From Anaspis maculata (taxonomy: Eukaryota; Arthropoda; Insecta; Coleoptera; Scraptiidae): a stretch of 64,000 nucleotides of DNA. Under the pieces are notes generated by a model. That model saw nothing but the letters and a program-made list of their open reading frames with translations, did not search any database and had not been told where the DNA came from. Positions 62,401-64,000 of this stretch are shown piece by piece (position 1 is the first letter of the stretch; each line of letters opens with the position of its first letter). Both the position numbers and the translations under genes were made by a program. The stretch is from positions 27,668,635 through 27,732,634 of the forward strand of contig OX421967.1 of the NCBI GenBank assembly GCA_949128115.1, given 5' to 3'.

Positions 62401-63119
62401 TCAAAATCGAAAGTTATGCGATAAGAACTGTTTTTGAAAAACAACTTTGAGGGCCTGTATCTCCGTTATTATACGCTTTCAGTGGTAAGTTTTTTGATAA
62501 AAGTCCCTTTATTTTTCATTTCTCTATCTCCCTGTGAATTTTTTAACCTTTATTCTGGGATAGCCTGTATCATGACCTTTTATAACAAGCCCAATTTTTG
62601 ATCTGAAGACCTCAAAAACCCTGTAGGTATAGAAGACACAAAACACTGAGACGGGTACAATTCCATCAACTATCCCTACTTCGGAAAGTTTTCCGGCCTC
62701 ATGAAGTTAGGTAGATTAGATAATATAATACCTACGACCTACGAGATATAATGGCAATGGTCCTAACTGCTTTTAAATAAAGGTACCTACCTACAAACTT
62801 TGTCGAAACCTTGACTGATATGAAAGAAGTTGGAAAAAAATGGGAAAACATCATTAAAATGTTGTTAGTTTCTAGATAAAGAAATAGCCAATGAAGGAAT
62901 ATTTTGAGTAGATGAGTAAACGAGAAAAGCCTACCAATAATTATTGTAGGTGTGCTTGTGCACAACACCTAGCAAAGAAAATGTACCTAAGGGGTTGTTT
63001 TCCATAAAAGCCCGATCTTGTCCTACCTCCGAGAAAAACCAAAAGAAAAACGTAAGATTACGCACCTTTACGATGGTCGAGACGATGATAATGGTCGCCA
63101 CCACACCACTGCTGTACAT
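53422..63119 (-). CDS. Putative secreted protein, 322 aa, five exons with a ~6.9 kb first intron, unrecognised
   Basis: Exons 2-5 are 56148-55850, 54501-54220, 53967-53853 and 53640-53422, linked in phases 2, 2 and 0. The proposed exon 1 (63119-63066, MYSSGVVATIIIVSTIVK) supplies a signal peptide and ends in phase 0 at a GTGCGT donor, matching the exon-2 acceptor, but it is about 6.9 kb upstream and is the least certain part. Mature features in order: a short hydrophobic region; a Thr/Pro-rich mucin-like linker at 59-78; a Gly/Pro stretch; a Gly/Asp-rich segment; and a long charged, mostly helical C-terminal half (from about residue 140) without cysteines. AATAAA lies on the minus strand at 53383-53378, about 40 bases after the stop. 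Intron 1 contains two related TIR elements and degenerate repeats. No family recognised. Confidence 0.7.
54780..55285. mobile_element. Foldback MITE in intron 2 of the 53422-63119 gene
   Basis: Blocks around 54870-55010 (GGGGACTCCTAATATG, ATCAAAGGCATTC, CCAAAGCAT) are inverted at 55140-55265. CCGGACCATCA at 54786 mirrors TGATGGTCCGG at 55269. Confidence 0.7.
56385..56460 (-). repeat. tRNA-like segment (possible SINE head), minus strand
   Basis: On the minus strand a B box (GGTTCGAGACC) is preceded by a weak A-box-like GGCAGCTAGGATGGG about 45 bases upstream. Without a folded cloverleaf it is best read as tRNA-derived repeat material. Confidence 0.4.
57004..58217. mobile_element. 1.2 kb TIR element with tRNA-like segment, copy 1
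   Basis: The ends CCCACTCAGCA and TGCTGAGTGGG are flanked by TA. Subterminal parts are rich in ACATCT/AGATGT repeats in both orientations (ATCTCTGTGACATCACTTAG). The middle holds a minus-strand tRNA-like block and a degenerate GACACAAGAAG-type tandem stretch (57540-57840). It is a close relative of 58918-60240 and lies in intron 1 of the 53422-63119 gene. Confidence 0.75.
57381..57475 (-). repeat. tRNA-like block within TIR element copy 1
   Basis: On the minus strand GACAACTTGGTAGCTCAGAC provides an A box and GGTTCGAATCC a perfect B box, about 45 bases apart. The acceptor ends do not pair well, so it is tRNA-derived rather than a functional tRNA gene. An internal polymerase III promoter could still work. 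Confidence 0.6.
58465..58846. mobile_element. TA-flanked foldback MITE between the two TIR elements
   Basis: CAGCGTGTTCAACAATGATT and complement are flanked by TA. The arms share CGAAATTTG, GACATGCGCCGCTTCAAT, CGTCACACTGACTG and ACAGTGACGGC in inverted orientation. A decayed relative lies at 51830-51970. Confidence 0.75.
59202..59330. mobile_element. 129-bp hairpin MITE with TAA duplication and a paired empty site
   Basis: TAGCTGTATTACACTACACA and complement are flanked by TAA (59199-59201, 59331-59333). The related 1.2 kb element at 57004-58217 shows the unfilled site with a single TAA (CTCTAAGAAAAG near 57360), which proves the insertion and its 3-bp duplication. PIF/Harbinger-like by duplication type. 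Confidence 0.85.
59355..59430 (-). repeat. tRNA-like block within TIR element copy 2
   Basis: Same block as in copy 1 but with a B-box change (GGTTCAAATTC) and an A-box change (TGGTAGCTTAGAC), so the polymerase III promoter is likely weakened. Confidence 0.55.
60241..61279. other. Intron DNA without recognised features
   Basis: Part of the proposed first intron of the 53422-63119 gene. Short open frames such as 60758-60949 lack codon bias or domains. Confidence 0.5.
61280..62215. repeat. Degenerate repeat tract, GACACAAGAAG-type
   Basis: Loose units of about 35-45 bp, of the form GGGCTCTGAACGACACAAGA plus AGACACAAAGG, recur throughout. The same vocabulary fills the middles of the elements at 57004 and 58918. 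Open frames on both strands are by-products. Confidence 0.6.
62450..62575. repeat. Dispersed repeat shared with 905-1032
   Basis: Second copy of the repeat at 905-1032, in the same orientation and diverged. It lies in the long first intron of the 53422-63119 gene, if exon 1 of that gene is correct. Confidence 0.6.
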
Positions 63120-63640
63120 CTTAATGAACCAGTCAACGCACACTACCTATACTTTTAACATTGACTGCCAAAGCGGTCTTAATTGGCGGCCTCATACAGG
63201 GAAACCAAGAAGTAACTGTACAACACATCTAGAGCACTATACGTGACCCGGTTTCTTTTTGCGATGCCTTCTTGAAAAATTCTCATCTCAATGGAACATA
63301 CCGCTTGTGGGAATCGGTTCGATTTTCTCGAAGAAAACGAAAGTTCGGTGCGAGCGGGGAATTCGGACCAGCTTGTGTGTGGATGAGGACAAGTTTTTTG
63401 ACGCTTTGTGTATATTTTTGTGCATCGAGATGTGGGGGCAGCGGAAATTGAACCTTAAAGCATACTCGGGTCTCGGTCAAAATTCGATTAACCTTGAGAT
63501 GTTAACGAACTTTTTAGTATTCGGATGATTAGCGATTTGCATAAAGCATCGAGCTATGGCGATTTTTTATTTGTCATTTGTTATTATCTCGTTTCAGGTT
63601 TTTATTGTTGTTTGGTGGCGCGTGTGGGTCTTGTTTTTAG

Positions 63641-63791
63641 GTTCGATCTGACTGCGGTTCAATATGGGAAAAAAGACTTTTGGAAGAACACCCTCGAGAA
63701 CACCATCCTGTACTTCAAGGCCTACTTCGGCATCTTTGTTGTTAAAATTCAAGGAAAAGAGATTCTTTCCCAAACGGGAGCTTCTTATTGA
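63641..63791 (+). CDS. Possible last exon of a plus-strand gene (partial)
   Basis: After a T-rich tract ending in TTTTTAG, an open frame reads FDLTAVQYGKKDFWKNTLEN, continues with an aromatic segment and stops at 63789-63791. The run of codons AAC ACC CTC GAG AAC ACC ATC CTG TAC TTC AAG GCC is strongly GC-rich at third positions, as in the confirmed exons, and only on the plus strand. No upstream exon with a clear start was found between 63120 and 63640, so the gene is either incomplete here or not real. No family recognised. Confidence 0.3.
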
Positions 63792-64000
63792 CGGATTAGA
63801 AATTTTGCACTGTCTCATTGAACAACCTGTACAAGTCTTATGTGAAGCACCTAGTACCTCACAAAACTACGGACTGATAGCCAAAAGATTTAAGTCTGCG
63901 AACACTTCAAACAGCTTCAAACAGAATAAAAATTTATTCTCTAGCAATCAAAAATTACATCAAATTGAAAAACGACAACAATTTTTGGAACGACGTTTTG

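Overview
The window looks like insect nuclear DNA. It has split genes with GT-AG introns, TATA boxes and AATAAA signals. Recognisable exons are GC-rich at third codon positions and sit in AT-rich DNA, and a large share of the window is transposon-derived. One protein family here, the DUF1397 / 27 kDa hemolymph glycoprotein family, is known from insects. The order cannot be fixed from sequence alone.

Six multi-exon genes can be modelled. All encode small proteins that begin with a signal peptide, and five of the six are on the minus strand. Two are paralogous DUF1397-type proteins (1142-3583 and 43739-45935) with five exons each and the same intron phases. One (26557-27952) encodes a precursor with an RSKR furin-type site and a four-cysteine module. 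One lies on the plus strand (36029-36707). Two unrecognised secreted proteins lie head-to-tail at 50561-52541 and 53422-63119; the first intron of the latter is about 6.9 kb and is filled with repeats. A possible last exon of a plus-strand gene lies at the right edge.

The rest is mainly transposable-element debris, most of it palindromic (foldback) copies whose arms run nearly to the centre. 5658-10339 is a hAT-like foldback containing a solo LTR, which itself contains a 2 kb TA-flanked foldback. 10453-10948 is a second solo LTR of the same family. 11852-21177 is a foldback split by a broken non-LTR retrotransposon (14191-20761) that was in turn hit by two foldback MITEs. 21266-26146 is a terminal-inverted-repeat region holding a 23-bp-unit minisatellite and three further MITEs, one nested in another. 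28853-30371 is a Foldback(FB)-like element with tandem sub-repeats in both arms. 31846-34324 is a mariner-like palindrome with transposase remnants in both arms. Further MITEs, a tRNA-derived SINE and degenerate tandem repeats occupy 34.9-49.3 kb. Two related 1.2-1.3 kb elements with tRNA-like segments lie at 57.0-60.2 kb.

The genes show no pathway link beyond all encoding secreted proteins. No rRNA, intact functional tRNA, CRISPR array or prokaryotic feature was seen. Gene models and repeat boundaries were worked out by eye from splice signals, reading phase and inverted-repeat matching.
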